Source: JAGXKT01 sp964531695 (GTDB taxonomy: Bacteria; Planctomycetota; Phycisphaerae; SM23-33). Taken from it: a stretch of 64,000 nt of DNA. The stretch spans positions 270,524-334,523 of the forward strand of contig CAZHEH010000001.1 in assembly GCA_964531695.1 (NCBI GenBank). The letters run 5' to 3'. Each line of letters starts with the position of its first letter. Position 1 is the stretch's first letter. The position numbers and the translations under genes are program-made. Below are positions 8,453 to 17,083 of this stretch, piece after piece. The notes under the pieces were generated by a model that was not told where the DNA came from, made no database searches, and was given only the letters and a program-made list of their open reading frames with translations.

Positions 8453-9555
8453 GCCAGAACGGCACACTCCTGCGCGTCCGCGACCTGCGGACCTACTTCG
8501 ACACGGACGACGGCGTCGTGCAGGCCGTGGACGGCGTGAGCTTCGACGTCGAGCGGGGCAAGACGTTCGCCCTGGTCGGCGAGAGCGGCTGCGGCAAGAG
8601 CGTCACGGCGTATTCGATCCTCCGCCTGCTGCCGATGCCGCCGGCGCGGATCGTCTCGGGCACGGTCGAGCTGGACGGCCGTGAGCTGCTGTCGCTGCCG
8701 GCCAAGGACATGCGCAGCGTCCGCGGCGGGCGGGTCGGCATGATCTTCCAGGAGCCGATGACCTCGCTGAACCCCGTATTCACCTGCGGCAACCAGATCG
8801 TCGAGGCCATCCGCCTGCATCGCAAGGTGCCGCGCGCCGAGGCGGCGCGGCGGGCGGTCGAGCTGCTCGGCCGCGTGGGCATCCCCGAGCCGCGTCAGCG
8901 GTTCGGGGAGTACCCGCACCAGCTATCCGGCGGCATGCGGCAGCGCGTGATGGTCGCGATTGCGCTGTCGTGCGAGCCGTCGCTGTTGATCGCGGATGAG
9001 CCGACGACCGCGCTGGACGTGACGATCCAGGCGCAGATCCTGGACTTGCTCCGTGAGCTGCAGGACGGCGCCGGGCTGAGCATCATGCTCATCACGCACG
9101 ACCTGGCCGTGGTGGCCGAGACGGCCCACACCGTGGCGGTCATGTATGCCTCCAAGATCGTCGAGCGGGCCGGCGCGAGCGAGTTGTTCGCCGAGCCGCT
9201 GCACCCATACACGCGCGGGCTGTTCCGGTCGGTGCCGCGGCTGGGCACGCGGGCGGAGCGGCTGGATACGATCCCCGGCACGGTCCCCAGCCCCGTCGAG
9301 GTTCCGCCGCAGTGCCGCTTCCACCCGCGTTGCGACCTGACGCGGCAGCGGGCGGCCGAGGCGGACGCCGGCGAGACGCTGACGCTCGGCACGGGCGCCG
9401 ACGCGATCCGCGTTCTGAAGCGATGCGCCACCTGCGAGCCGGAGTTGCGGGAGGTCCGCCCCGGGCGATTCGTCGCCTGCTGGGAGGCCGAGGGCTACGA
9501 GCGGGCCGCGCCCGCGGGCGAGGCGCAGCCGACCGGAGCCGCCACCGATGAGTAG
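8449..9555 (+). CDS. Peptide ABC transporter ATP-binding protein (DppD/OppD family)
   Basis: A 368-residue ATPase of the importer. Start taken as TTG 8449, which overlaps the upstream stop; the recognisable fold starts 6 residues later. Walker A is GESGCGKS, the Q-loop is IFQEPMTSLNPV, the signature is LSGGMRQR and Walker B is LLIADEPTTALD, all intact. The C-terminal oligopeptide-transporter extension carries Cys residues (PPQCRFHPRCDLTRQRAAEAD) like those that bind an Fe-S cluster in some OppD proteins. It overlaps the next ATPase gene by 8 bases. Confidence 0.92.
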   Translation: MSQNGTLLRVRDLRTYFDTDDGVVQAVDGVSFDVERGKTFALVGESGCGKSVTAYSILRLLPMPPARIVSGTVELDGRELLSLPAKDMRSVRGGRVGMIFQEPMTSLNPVFTCGNQIVEAIRLHRKVPRAEAARRAVELLGRVGIPEPRQRFGEYPHQLSGGMRQRVMVAIALSCEPSLLIADEPTTALDVTIQAQILDLLRELQDGAGLSIMLITHDLAVVAETAHTVAVMYASKIVERAGASELFAEPLHPYTRGLFRSVPRLGTRAERLDTIPGTVPSPVEVPPQCRFHPRCDLTRQRAAEADAGETLTLGTGADAIRVLKRCATCEPELREVRPGRFVACWEAEGYERAAPAGEAQPTGAATDE

Positions 9556-10603
9556 CACCGGCGACATCCTTACCGTCAAAGGGCTCAAGACCTGGTTCCC
9601 CGTCCGTCGGGGCCTGCTGGCACTGCGCAAGCGGTACGTCCACGCGGTAGATGGTGTGGACTTCCGCGTCCGCCGCGGCCGGACGCTCGGGCTCGTCGGC
9701 GAGAGCGGCTCGGGCAAGACCACCGTCGGCCGGACGCTGCTGCGGCTGATCCCCGCCACCGACGGGCGAGTGCTCTTCGACGGGCAGGACGTGTTCGCCC
9801 TCCGCTCGAAGCGGCTCCGCTGGCTGCGGCGGCGGATGCAGATCATCTTCCAGGACCCGTTCGGCTCGCTGAACCCCCGGATGACCGTCGGGCAGATCGT
9901 CGGCGAACCGCTGAAGATCCACGACATCGTCCCTCGCGGCAACCGCCCGCTGCGCGTCGCGGAGCTGCTGGAGCGCGTCGGGCTGTCGGCCCGCTACGCC
10001 GACCGCTACCCGCACGAGTTCTCCGGCGGGCAGCGCCAGCGAATCGGCATCGCGAGGGCGCTGGCCTCGGAGCCGGACTTCATCGTCTGCGACGAGCCGG
10101 TCAGCGCGCTGGACGTGTCCATTCAGGCGCAGATTCTCAATCTGCTCAGCGACCTCCAGCGCGACCTCGGGCTCTCGTACCTGTTCATCGCGCACAACCT
10201 GGCGGTCGTCGAGCACTTCGCCGACGAGGTCGCCGTGATGTACCTCGGTCGGATCGTTGAGACCGCCCCGCGAGACCGGCTCTACGACGCTCCGCGGCAC
10301 CCCTACACCGAGGCCCTCCTGTCGGCCGTGCCGACGACCGACCCACACCGCAGGCAGGATCGCATCGCCCTGCCGGGCGAAATGCCCTCGCCGATCGCCC
10401 CGCCGCCGGGCTGCCCGTTCCACCCCCGCTGCCCGCTGACGCGGCAGCGGGCGGCCGAGCTGCCCGAGGACCAGACCGTCTCGCTGGCCAGCGGCGGAGA
10501 GACGATTCGAATCGTCAGCCGCTGCATGTGCGAGACGCCGAGCTTGACGCCCGCCGACGGCGACATCGACCACCAGCACGCCTGCCTGCTCCGGCAGGGG
10601 TAG
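9548..10603 (+). CDS. Peptide ABC transporter ATP-binding protein (DppF/OppF family)
   Basis: A 351-residue ATPase that pairs with the preceding one. Walker A is GESGSGKTT, Q-loop IFQDPFGSLNPRM, signature FSGGQRQRIGIARAL and Walker B FIVCDEPVSALD. The FQDPFGSLNPRMTV stretch is characteristic of the OppF/DppF partner. The C-terminus again has the CPFHPRCPLTRQRAAEL oligopeptide extension. Last gene of the five-gene importer operon; the next gene is convergent. GCCCC/GGGGC at 10688-10700 could form a small hairpin between them, but lacks a T-run. Confidence 0.92.
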   Translation: MSSTGDILTVKGLKTWFPVRRGLLALRKRYVHAVDGVDFRVRRGRTLGLVGESGSGKTTVGRTLLRLIPATDGRVLFDGQDVFALRSKRLRWLRRRMQIIFQDPFGSLNPRMTVGQIVGEPLKIHDIVPRGNRPLRVAELLERVGLSARYADRYPHEFSGGQRQRIGIARALASEPDFIVCDEPVSALDVSIQAQILNLLSDLQRDLGLSYLFIAHNLAVVEHFADEVAVMYLGRIVETAPRDRLYDAPRHPYTEALLSAVPTTDPHRRQDRIALPGEMPSPIAPPPGCPFHPRCPLTRQRAAELPEDQTVSLASGGETIRIVSRCMCETPSLTPADGDIDHQHACLLRQG

Positions 10604-10740
10604 CCCGGTCCCGGTCGGCGCAACGCGGGGCCGTGGGTCGAGAACCGACCGGCCGGACGACCGCGGGCCAACCCTGCGGCCCCCGCCCCGGCGGGGCCTG
10701 CCGCACGGCATGGGCGGCGTTTGCCGGCCTTCCCCAGGGC

Positions 10741-12096
10741 CTACTCGGCGTTTCGCAGCGAGAACTCCGCAACCCCGGCCGCATGCACGGCCTCGAGAAC
10801 GGCGGCGACGATCGCGAACGACGTCTCCCGGTCAGCCGTGACGACCACTTCGCAGTCCGTCGGCGGCAGGCACGTGAGCCAATCGGCCAGTTCGTCAGCC
10901 GTCAGCTCGGCATCGCCGACGCTGATTGTCCCGTCACGGGCGACCTTGATGTGCAACTTCCCTGCGGTGACGTGCCGCGGCACGCTGTGGACCGGCACGT
11001 AGCCGCTCTCGGCCACGACGGCCTGCCCGGCCGGGGTAGTCAGCCAGTCGCGGAGCTTGGCCGCAGGGGCATCCACGGCCAAGTCCTTCCGCGTCACGGC
11101 ATAGACGGGCGTCACCCAGCGGTAGGCGCCCGAGGCGATGGTCTCTCGGCTCGGCATCACCTCGTCCACGGCCAGCACCTCCACGCGCGGGTTCGGCGAC
11201 ATCCGCTCGTTGTAGTAGAAGAACGTGTAGCCAATGCCTTGTGGGTCTTTCGGGAGCTCCTCGTATGGGCCGCGCATCGTGTGGGTAACGGCGTCTCGCC
11301 CGGCCGTGATCTCAAGATCCCCCATGACGACCGACTGCATCGTCTCCTGGCTGCCGGAGTTGGGGTTGCGGACGTACGCATGCACGTCGCCCTCGCCGCC
11401 GGCGGGCGCCCAGGTCTTGACCTCGCCGGTGTACATGCCCTTGATTTGCTCAGCCGTCAGGCCCTTGACGGGGTTGTCCCTGTGCCGGAGGAAGACGAAC
11501 GCGTCGAGCGCGATCGGCGTCAGCTCCAGCTCGACGCCCTTTTCCTTAATGAGCTTGCGCTCATCAGCGCTCGGCGGGCGGCACTCGTAGATCAAGTCGA
11601 CATGGCCGTGGATCAGCCGCTGGTAGGCGCTGTGCGTGCCGGTGTGCGATCGACCGTTGTACACGGGGTGCAGCTCCAGCTCGCTTAGGCCCGGCAGCAG
11701 CGTCGCGCCGGCGACCTGGACCCGCGGCGTTTTGCGCAAGACCGGCACCAGCCGGACCTGTTCGGCGCCAAGTCCCCAGCCCGTGTTGTACCGGCACCAC
11801 TGGCACTCCGCACCGACCAGCCGGGCGGCCACGAGAATGCCCAGCGGGTTGGCCGAAGTGGAACCGTCCGTCATGGGGTATTCCTCGACCTCGAACGACA
11901 GGCCGAGGTCCTCCGGCGCACTCGATGCCGATACGGCCTCGTCTGAGGCCTCGCGGGCCTGCTCGGCCCGGACCTGCCGGGTCTGCTCGGTGGCCGGGCT
12001 CGGCTCTTCCGCCCGGCCGGGGCGCTGCATACCCCAAGCCGCAAGTACCACTGCCACCGCCGCCAATGCCATCAATGCGGTAAGACGCGCTCTCAT
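10741..12096 (-). CDS. PstS-like phosphate-binding domain fused to an ExbD/TolR-like domain
   Basis: Encodes 451 residues with an N-terminal signal/anchor (MRARLTALMALAAVAVVLAAWG). Residues about 70-370 form a PstS-like periplasmic binding fold: TDGSTSANPLG, TGTHSAYQRL, the LTAEQIKGMYTGEVKTWAPAGG segment (compare LTFAQLKQIWGPG in the neighbouring PstS), and RNPNSGSQETMQ where PstS has its SGT anion-binding turn. Residues about 375-451 look like the periplasmic domain of ExbD/TolR: LHIKVARDGTISVGDAEL, then VVVTADRETSFAIVAAVLEAVHAAGV. The gene lies 194 bases downstream of phoU on the same strand. The fusion suggests an envelope phosphate sensor or adaptor; role inferred. Confidence 0.75.
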   Translation of the reverse strand: MRARLTALMALAAVAVVLAAWGMQRPGRAEEPSPATEQTRQVRAEQAREASDEAVSASSAPEDLGLSFEVEEYPMTDGSTSANPLGILVAARLVGAECQWCRYNTGWGLGAEQVRLVPVLRKTPRVQVAGATLLPGLSELELHPVYNGRSHTGTHSAYQRLIHGHVDLIYECRPPSADERKLIKEKGVELELTPIALDAFVFLRHRDNPVKGLTAEQIKGMYTGEVKTWAPAGGEGDVHAYVRNPNSGSQETMQSVVMGDLEITAGRDAVTHTMRGPYEELPKDPQGIGYTFFYYNERMSPNPRVEVLAVDEVMPSRETIASGAYRWVTPVYAVTRKDLAVDAPAAKLRDWLTTPAGQAVVAESGYVPVHSVPRHVTAGKLHIKVARDGTISVGDAELTADELADWLTCLPPTDCEVVVTADRETSFAIVAAVLEAVHAAGVAEFSLRNAE

Positions 12097-12290
12097 GGTT
12101 TACCCCTTTCCTGTACGGAGTCTCCGCGGGTTCCTACTACACAGACGCGCAAGCGACGGCCAAGTTCCCGGCTGCCGTCGTTCGCCGGCGGAGCGGGCTA
12201 CCGGCACCCCGGCACCTGCCATGGTGTGAGATGGTTCTCTGCACCGACCCGGAACTCTGCGGTTGAGCGTTCGCCGGCCGGGCGGGCGCC

Positions 12291-12974
12291 TCAGCCCTCG
12301 TCGTCGTCCGGTCCGCCGAAGGCGTGCGGGTGGCGGACGATATCGCCGGTGGCCAGGAAGATCAGGTCCTCGGCGATATTGGTGCAGAGGTCGCCGATCC
12401 GCTCGAAGGCCTTGGCGAGGTTGATGAGCGTCATGGCGACCTCGGCCCCGCCGACGTGCTTATCCTCGGCCCGGAGGACGGATTGGACGAGATCGCTGTA
12501 GGCGTCGTCAATCCGCTGGTCGTTGTCGATGACGGTGTGGGCGACCTTGGCGTTGCGGTGGCTCAGCAGCCGGACGGTCAGCCCCAGAACCTCAGACGTG
12601 TCCTGCTTGAGCGACAGCAGGCGTGGATACTCCGCCACGGTGAGCCCGACGCCGACCACGTGCCGCACCCGCCGGCCCATGCTCGCGGCCAGATCGGCGA
12701 TCCGCTCCAGGTCGTTGTTCGTCTTGATGATGGTGCAGATGGTCCGCAGATCAATCGCCGCCGGCTGGTAGAGCGCGAGCAGGCGGATGCACTCCTGCTC
12801 GACCTCGATTTCCTCCCGGTCGATGATCGCGTCGTCGGCGTCCACCTTGTTCCCGGCCTCGACGTCGCCCCGCTCGACGGCGCGCCACGCATCGGTAAAG
12901 GCCTGCTCCACGCGCATCCCGAGGTGGTCGAGGCGCAAGGTCAACTTCTCAAGGCGTTCTTCGAGTCCTGCCAT
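12291..12974 (-). CDS. phoU: Phosphate signalling regulator PhoU
   Basis: A 227-residue all-helical protein with two PhoU repeats. Repeat motifs are visible as VDADDAIIDREEIEVEQECI in the first half and NDQRIDDAYSDLVQSVLRA in the second, each followed by an ERI-x-D element (TNNDLERIADLA; KAFERIGDLCTNIAEDLIFL). PhoU is cytoplasmic, links the Pst transporter to the PhoR kinase, and keeps the Pho regulon off when phosphate is plentiful. Start at ATG 12974, 11 bases after the pstB stop; the frame continues upstream inside pstB but without family similarity. The tail is acidic. Confidence 0.93.
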   Translation of the reverse strand: MAGLEERLEKLTLRLDHLGMRVEQAFTDAWRAVERGDVEAGNKVDADDAIIDREEIEVEQECIRLLALYQPAAIDLRTICTIIKTNNDLERIADLAASMGRRVRHVVGVGLTVAEYPRLLSLKQDTSEVLGLTVRLLSHRNAKVAHTVIDNDQRIDDAYSDLVQSVLRAEDKHVGGAEVAMTLINLAKAFERIGDLCTNIAEDLIFLATGDIVRHPHAFGGPDDDEG

Positions 12975-12985
12975 GGTCCTGTCCG

Positions 12986-13888
12986 CTAGCCGAATCGGCC
13001 GGTGATATAGCGCTCGGTCAATTCGTTGGCCGGCTTCTGAAAGATATTGCTCGAGGTATCGTATTCTATGAGCTTGCCGAGGTGGAGGAACGCCGTGTAG
13101 TCGCCGACCCGGCTGGCCTGCTGCATGTTGTGCGTGACGATCACGATGGCGTAGTCCCGCTTGAGGTCCGCGATCAGATCCTCGATCCGGCCCGTTGCGA
13201 TGGGGTCCAGCGCGCTGCACGGCTCGTCCATCAGCAGCACCTGGGGCTCGACGGCCAGGGCCCGGGCGATGCAAAGCCGCTGCTGCTGTCCGCCGGAGAG
13301 CGATGTGCCGCGCTCTTGCAGCTTGTCCTTCACCTCGTCCCACAGGAAGGCACGCCGAAGGGCCGATTCGACGATCTCGTCCAGTCGACGGTCCCGTCGG
13401 CGCGGCCGCACCCGCAGGCCGAATGCCACGTTATCGTACACCGACTTCGGGAACGGGTTGGGCTTCTGGAAGACCATGCCGATGTGCCGCCGCACGGCCA
13501 CGGGATCCACCTTCTGCCCGTACACGTCCTCGCCCTCCAGCCATAAGCTCCCGGTCACGCGGCAGCCATCCACCAGGTCGTTCATCCGGTTGATGCACCG
13601 CAGCAGCGTCGACTTGCCGCACCCGCTCGGCCCGATGATGGCCGTGACGCTCCGCCCGAGAACGTCCATGGCGATGTCGAACAGCGCCTGCTGGCTGCCG
13701 TACCACACGTTCAACTTGCGCATCTCGATCAGCGGCTGGACGTCCGGGCCGGTGTCCGCAACGGGGCTGACATTCGCGGCCGAGGTCTCCGACCGGACGC
13801 GGCCCGAGAGGTCGCCGCCGTCCTCCCCGGCGGGAGGCGGCGACGAAACGGGCGTCTGATGCTCTGTCTGCGGGTCGATCTCAGTCAT
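12986..13888 (-). CDS. pstB: Phosphate ABC transporter ATP-binding protein PstB
   Basis: A 300-residue ATPase. Walker A GPSGCGKST, Q-loop MVFQKPNPFPKSVYDNVAFG (the PNPFP stretch is diagnostic of PstB), signature LSGGQQQR and Walker B VLLMDEPCSALDPIAT are all intact. A Pro/Ser/Asp-rich extension of about 50 residues precedes the usual start of the fold; the start codon nevertheless overlaps the pstA stop by 8 bases, which fixes it as the likely real start. It supplies energy to the PstC/PstA channel. Confidence 0.96.
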   Translation of the reverse strand: MTEIDPQTEHQTPVSSPPPAGEDGGDLSGRVRSETSAANVSPVADTGPDVQPLIEMRKLNVWYGSQQALFDIAMDVLGRSVTAIIGPSGCGKSTLLRCINRMNDLVDGCRVTGSLWLEGEDVYGQKVDPVAVRRHIGMVFQKPNPFPKSVYDNVAFGLRVRPRRRDRRLDEIVESALRRAFLWDEVKDKLQERGTSLSGGQQQRLCIARALAVEPQVLLMDEPCSALDPIATGRIEDLIADLKRDYAIVIVTHNMQQASRVGDYTAFLHLGKLIEYDTSSNIFQKPANELTERYITGRFG

Positions 13889-14780
13889 TCGTTACTCGGA
13901 ATCGGTTTCGGAGGTAAATCGCCAGCGCGTTGAGCGAGAGCAGCACGACCAACAAGGTTACCACACCGGCGGCCATCACGCCGTACTGGAACTCCTCCTG
14001 GGGGTAGTCGCTCCAGGAGAAGATCTGCATCGTCATGCTGGTGAACTTGTCGGTGACGCCGTCCGGCGTGGCAAACACGGCCGTGGGCACGCCGATCATG
14101 ATCAGCGGCGCGGTCTCTCCGAGCGCCCGGGCCAGCGAAAGGATCGTCCCGGTGAGGATGCCGGGCAGGGCCTGCGGCAGGACCACACGGTAGATCGTCT
14201 GCCACTGGGTGGCGCCCATTCCGTAGGAGGCCTGTCGCAGCGAGTCCGGGACGGCCTTGATGGCCTCCTGGGAGGAGATCACGATCACGGGCAGGATCAG
14301 CAGCGCCATTGTCAGCGAGCCGATCAGCAGCGTGCCGTATTCCAAGCCGAGCAACTGGATGAACAGGCCAAGCCCCAACAAGCCCCATACGACAGACGGC
14401 ACGCCGGCCAGGTTTGCGATGTTGATGTTGATGAAGCGCGTCACCCGACCACCGCGAGCGTACTCGGTAAGGTAGACGGCCGCTCCGATCCCCAAGACCA
14501 GGGCCATCGGGATCAGCAGAAGGGCCATGAAAACCGAACCGACCAGTGCCGGGTAAATGCCCGCCCTCTCCGGGAAACGCGAGCTCGTGCTGGTCAGGAA
14601 CTGCCAGTCGAGCCAGCCGACGGCGTCGATCGCAACATGCACCAGCAACGTGAACAGAGCCGCGACGCCGAGGCCGGTCGCCAGCAGACACACGACCATA
14701 AGGATCCAGTCCAGGGGCCGACCCGTGGCCTGCCCGCTGAGCCGCTTGCGTGACGGGGGGTTGTCTGTGGCCGGACCCAT
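13881..14780 (-). CDS. pstA: Phosphate ABC transporter permease PstA
   Basis: A 299-residue permease with about six membrane helices. Family landmarks: GIYPALVGSVFMALLLIPMA, the YLTEYARGG loop, GVPSVVWGLLGLGLF, and the EAA loop ASYGMGATQWQTIYRVVLPQ near residue 195, followed by GILTGTILSLARALGETAPL, which is typical of PstA. It starts 2 bases after pstC and overlaps pstB, so the block is translationally coupled. With PstC it forms the phosphate channel of the inner membrane. Confidence 0.96.
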   Translation of the reverse strand: MGPATDNPPSRKRLSGQATGRPLDWILMVVCLLATGLGVAALFTLLVHVAIDAVGWLDWQFLTSTSSRFPERAGIYPALVGSVFMALLLIPMALVLGIGAAVYLTEYARGGRVTRFININIANLAGVPSVVWGLLGLGLFIQLLGLEYGTLLIGSLTMALLILPVIVISSQEAIKAVPDSLRQASYGMGATQWQTIYRVVLPQALPGILTGTILSLARALGETAPLIMIGVPTAVFATPDGVTDKFTSMTMQIFSWSDYPQEEFQYGVMAAGVVTLLVVLLSLNALAIYLRNRFRVTND

Positions 14781-14782
14781 CG

Positions 14783-15724
14783 CTACTCGTATTTCTCCTT
14801 GTATCGCGACGACACGTAGGAACCGATCACGTTCATAAGGAAGGTCATGCAGAACAGCACCAGGCCGATGGCGAACAAGCTGCGGTAGACCGCCGAGTCA
14901 CCTGTCACATCGCTGCTGCCGATGTTCACCATGGCGGCGGTCATCGTCTCGATGGGCCCGAGCAGCGTTTCGTCCAGGTTCAGCAGGTCGACCATGTGTG
15001 GGCTCTGGCCCGCGGCGATGGTCACGGCCATCGTCTCGCCGATGGCCCGCGAGAAGGCCAGAATGAACGACGCGATGATGCCCGAGAACGCCGCCGGGAT
15101 CACCACGCGCACGATGACGGAGAACCTGCCGGCCCCCAGGCCGTAGCCGGCCATGCGCAGGGCGTGCGGCACGGCCCGCATGGCGTCCTCGCTGATGCTC
15201 GCCACCAGCGGGATGATCATGATGCCGACCACGATGGAAGCGCTCAGCGCGTTGAACGTGCCGATGGTAGGGAACACCTTGGCCAGCGCAGGGGTGATGT
15301 AGACCAGCGCGAAATACCCGTACACTACCGTCGGAACCCCCGCGAGGATCTCCAGCAACGGCTTGACGACCGCCCGAACTCGGGGCGAGGCGAACTCACT
15401 GAGGTACACCGCGGCCGCCACGCCGAGGGGCAGCGCGATGATGGCCGATCCAACCGTGATCACCAGCGTCCCGGAAATCAGCGGCAGGATGCCGAACTCG
15501 ACCGGCTCGATCGCGGGGCTCCACTTAGTGCCGGTCAAGAACTCCCAGAGCGGGACCTCGACGAAGAAACCCAGGGCATTGGTCACAAGCACCACGATGA
15601 TTCCGCCGGTGATGAGCACCGTCAGCGCGGCGCAGACGAACACGCCACAGCGCACCACACGCTCAAGGCCGGGGCGCACAGGTTGCGTCAGGTTCAGCTT
15701 CTCGTTAGGGGTGGAATCTTGCAC
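14783..15724 (-). CDS. pstC: Phosphate ABC transporter permease PstC
   Basis: A 313-residue permease. A cytoplasmic N-terminus leads into the first helix (CGVFVCAALTVLITGGIIVV). Family motifs: FGILPLISGTLVITVGSAII, AAAVYLSEFASPRVRAVVKP, LEILAGVPTVVYGYFAL, the EAA loop GYGLGAGRFSVIVRVVIPAA and FSRAIGETMAVTIAAG. A perfect hairpin (15770-15805) lies between pstS and this gene and may reduce read-through, so that more binding protein than permease is made. Confidence 0.96.
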   Translation of the reverse strand: MQDSTPNEKLNLTQPVRPGLERVVRCGVFVCAALTVLITGGIIVVLVTNALGFFVEVPLWEFLTGTKWSPAIEPVEFGILPLISGTLVITVGSAIIALPLGVAAAVYLSEFASPRVRAVVKPLLEILAGVPTVVYGYFALVYITPALAKVFPTIGTFNALSASIVVGIMIIPLVASISEDAMRAVPHALRMAGYGLGAGRFSVIVRVVIPAAFSGIIASFILAFSRAIGETMAVTIAAGQSPHMVDLLNLDETLLGPIETMTAAMVNIGSSDVTGDSAVYRSLFAIGLVLFCMTFLMNVIGSYVSSRYKEKYE

Positions 15725-15769
15725 ACCGTCGCGCCGCTGTCCGTCGCTTGGGCTTCAGCCGTAGAATAT

Positions 15770-15805
15770 CCGGACGGCCCCGCCTCCCGAGGCGGGGCCG
15801 TCCGG
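15770..15805 (-). terminator. Perfect 16-bp-stem hairpin between pstS and pstC (likely attenuator)
   Basis: Inverted repeat of 16 bases on each side (arms 15770-15785 and 15790-15805) with a 4-base loop, no mismatches. On the minus strand it follows the pstS stop by about 28 bases and is followed by a short A/T-rich stretch (ATATTCT), not a full U-run. It probably acts as a partial terminator or as a block to 3' RNA decay that raises pstS mRNA above pstCAB. Confidence 0.7.
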
Positions 15806-15833
15806 CTGTGACTTCTGTCCTGTTCCCTTGCGC

Positions 15834-16769
15834 CTACTCCGTGATGCCGATCTTGGCCAAGTTCTCCTTCATCTGCTCCTCCGTGATGGGAACGTAGCCC
15901 TCGTTGGATATAAGATCGGTAGCGCTCTGACGGATGTAGAACTCCACGAACGCCTTCACGTGCGGTTTCTCCAGTTCGTTCTTGTTTACGTAGATGAACA
16001 GCGGGCGGCTCAGCGGATACGCCCCGGACTGGGCGTTGTCCAAGCTCGGCTTGACCGGCTCGTCATCGGCCGTCTTGGCGATCGCCAGCGCCTTGAGCTT
16101 GTCCTGGTTGTTGACGTAATACGCGAAGCCGAAGTAGCCCAAGGCGTGCTTGTCCCCCTCGATGCCCTGGACGAGCATGTTGTCGTGCTCGGACTTGGTG
16201 TAATCGCTGCGGTGAGCGTCCTCGTCGCCGATCACGACCTCGGTGAAGTAGTCGAACGTGCCCGAGGTGGGCGCCGGGCCGTACAGCTCGAACTTCGCGT
16301 CCGGCCAGGATGCATCCACCTCGTTCCACCTCTGAGGGGCTTCGCCGGGACCCCAGATCTGCTTGAGCTGCGCGAAAGTCATGCTGTCAACCCAGTCCGC
16401 TTTGGGATTGCAGACCATGCTCAGCGCGTCAATGCCCACCTGCAACTCAATGACCTCGATGCCGTTCTCACGGCACTGTTCGAGTTCGCTGTCCTTGATC
16501 GGGCGGCTGGCGTCGTTGATCGGCGTCTTGCCAGGGATGAAGAAGTTCTTGAAGCCGCCTCCCGTGCCCGTGGAACTCACCGAGACCTTCACGCCGGGAT
16601 GCTGCCGCATGAACTCCTCGGCAACCGCCGCCGAGATCGGGTAGACCGTGCTGCTTCCGGCGATCCCGATTTCCCCGGACATCTCGCCTTCGTCCTTATC
16701 CCCACAGCCGTTGCAGCCAATCACCAAAGCCAGCATCACAACGAGTGTCAGACTCACGCGCATAGCCAT
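15834..16769 (-). CDS. pstS: Phosphate-binding lipoprotein PstS
   Basis: A 311-residue phosphate-binding protein. The signal peptide has a lipobox-like VIGCNGC around residues 17-22, so it is probably anchored as a lipoprotein. Anion-binding turns are in place: GSSTVYPI near residue 39, STGTGGGFKNF near 66, NDASRPIKDSEL near 84, and APTSGTFDYFTE in the second half. The second half also has GYFGFAYYVNN and YPLSRPLFIYVNK, both typical of PstS. First gene of the pst operon, with a candidate PHO box upstream at 16992-17031. Confidence 0.94.
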   Translation of the reverse strand: MAMRVSLTLVVMLALVIGCNGCGDKDEGEMSGEIGIAGSSTVYPISAAVAEEFMRQHPGVKVSVSSTGTGGGFKNFFIPGKTPINDASRPIKDSELEQCRENGIEVIELQVGIDALSMVCNPKADWVDSMTFAQLKQIWGPGEAPQRWNEVDASWPDAKFELYGPAPTSGTFDYFTEVVIGDEDAHRSDYTKSEHDNMLVQGIEGDKHALGYFGFAYYVNNQDKLKALAIAKTADDEPVKPSLDNAQSGAYPLSRPLFIYVNKNELEKPHVKAFVEFYIRQSATDLISNEGYVPITEEQMKENLAKIGITE

Positions 16770-16991
16770 TTGTTACTCCTGCCTTTCCGCCGAGATCGCT
16801 TCGAACGCGGCAATTCCAGGTTTCCTTTCATCCGCGGCGCCCGTCGCGGGGCGTCGTCGCATGCCGGGCGCGATGGTACCAGCGATGTCCGGCCGACGCC
16901 ACCGTGAAAGCCGACGCCGCGCCGACGGCCTGACGCTCGGCCGGGGCCGCTCGGACACCTCTGCCAGTCTGCTCGCACTTTGCCGACCGAG

Positions 16992-17031
16992 AAATAAGTT
17001 TGCGTTTGTGCCCGGTTAAGATTTGGTAAAG
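16992..17031 (-). promoter_or_regulatory. Candidate PHO box (four 11-bp-spaced repeats)
   Basis: On the minus strand the sequence reads CTTTACC (17031-17025), CTTAACC (17020-17014), ACAAACG (17009-17003) and CTTATTT (16998-16992). Each 7-mer begins exactly 11 bases after the last. OmpR/PhoB-class regulators bind direct repeats with this spacing, and CTTAACC-type units are known from cyanobacterial PHO boxes. It lies in the 314-base divergent region between pstS and phoB, 53 bases from the phoB start and about 220 from pstS, so it could serve either or both. The rest of the region shows no reading frame. Confidence 0.55.
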
Positions 17032-17083
17032 AGGCCGAAACAACCCTTGGCAGTGCCGGCCGCCCCGAGTAACCTACCTCAAC

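Noticed and set aside
10688..10700. GCCCC/GGGGC hairpin between the ABC importer and the PstS-ExbD gene as a terminator
   Set aside because: Stem of 5 bp and no T-run on either strand; too weak to call.
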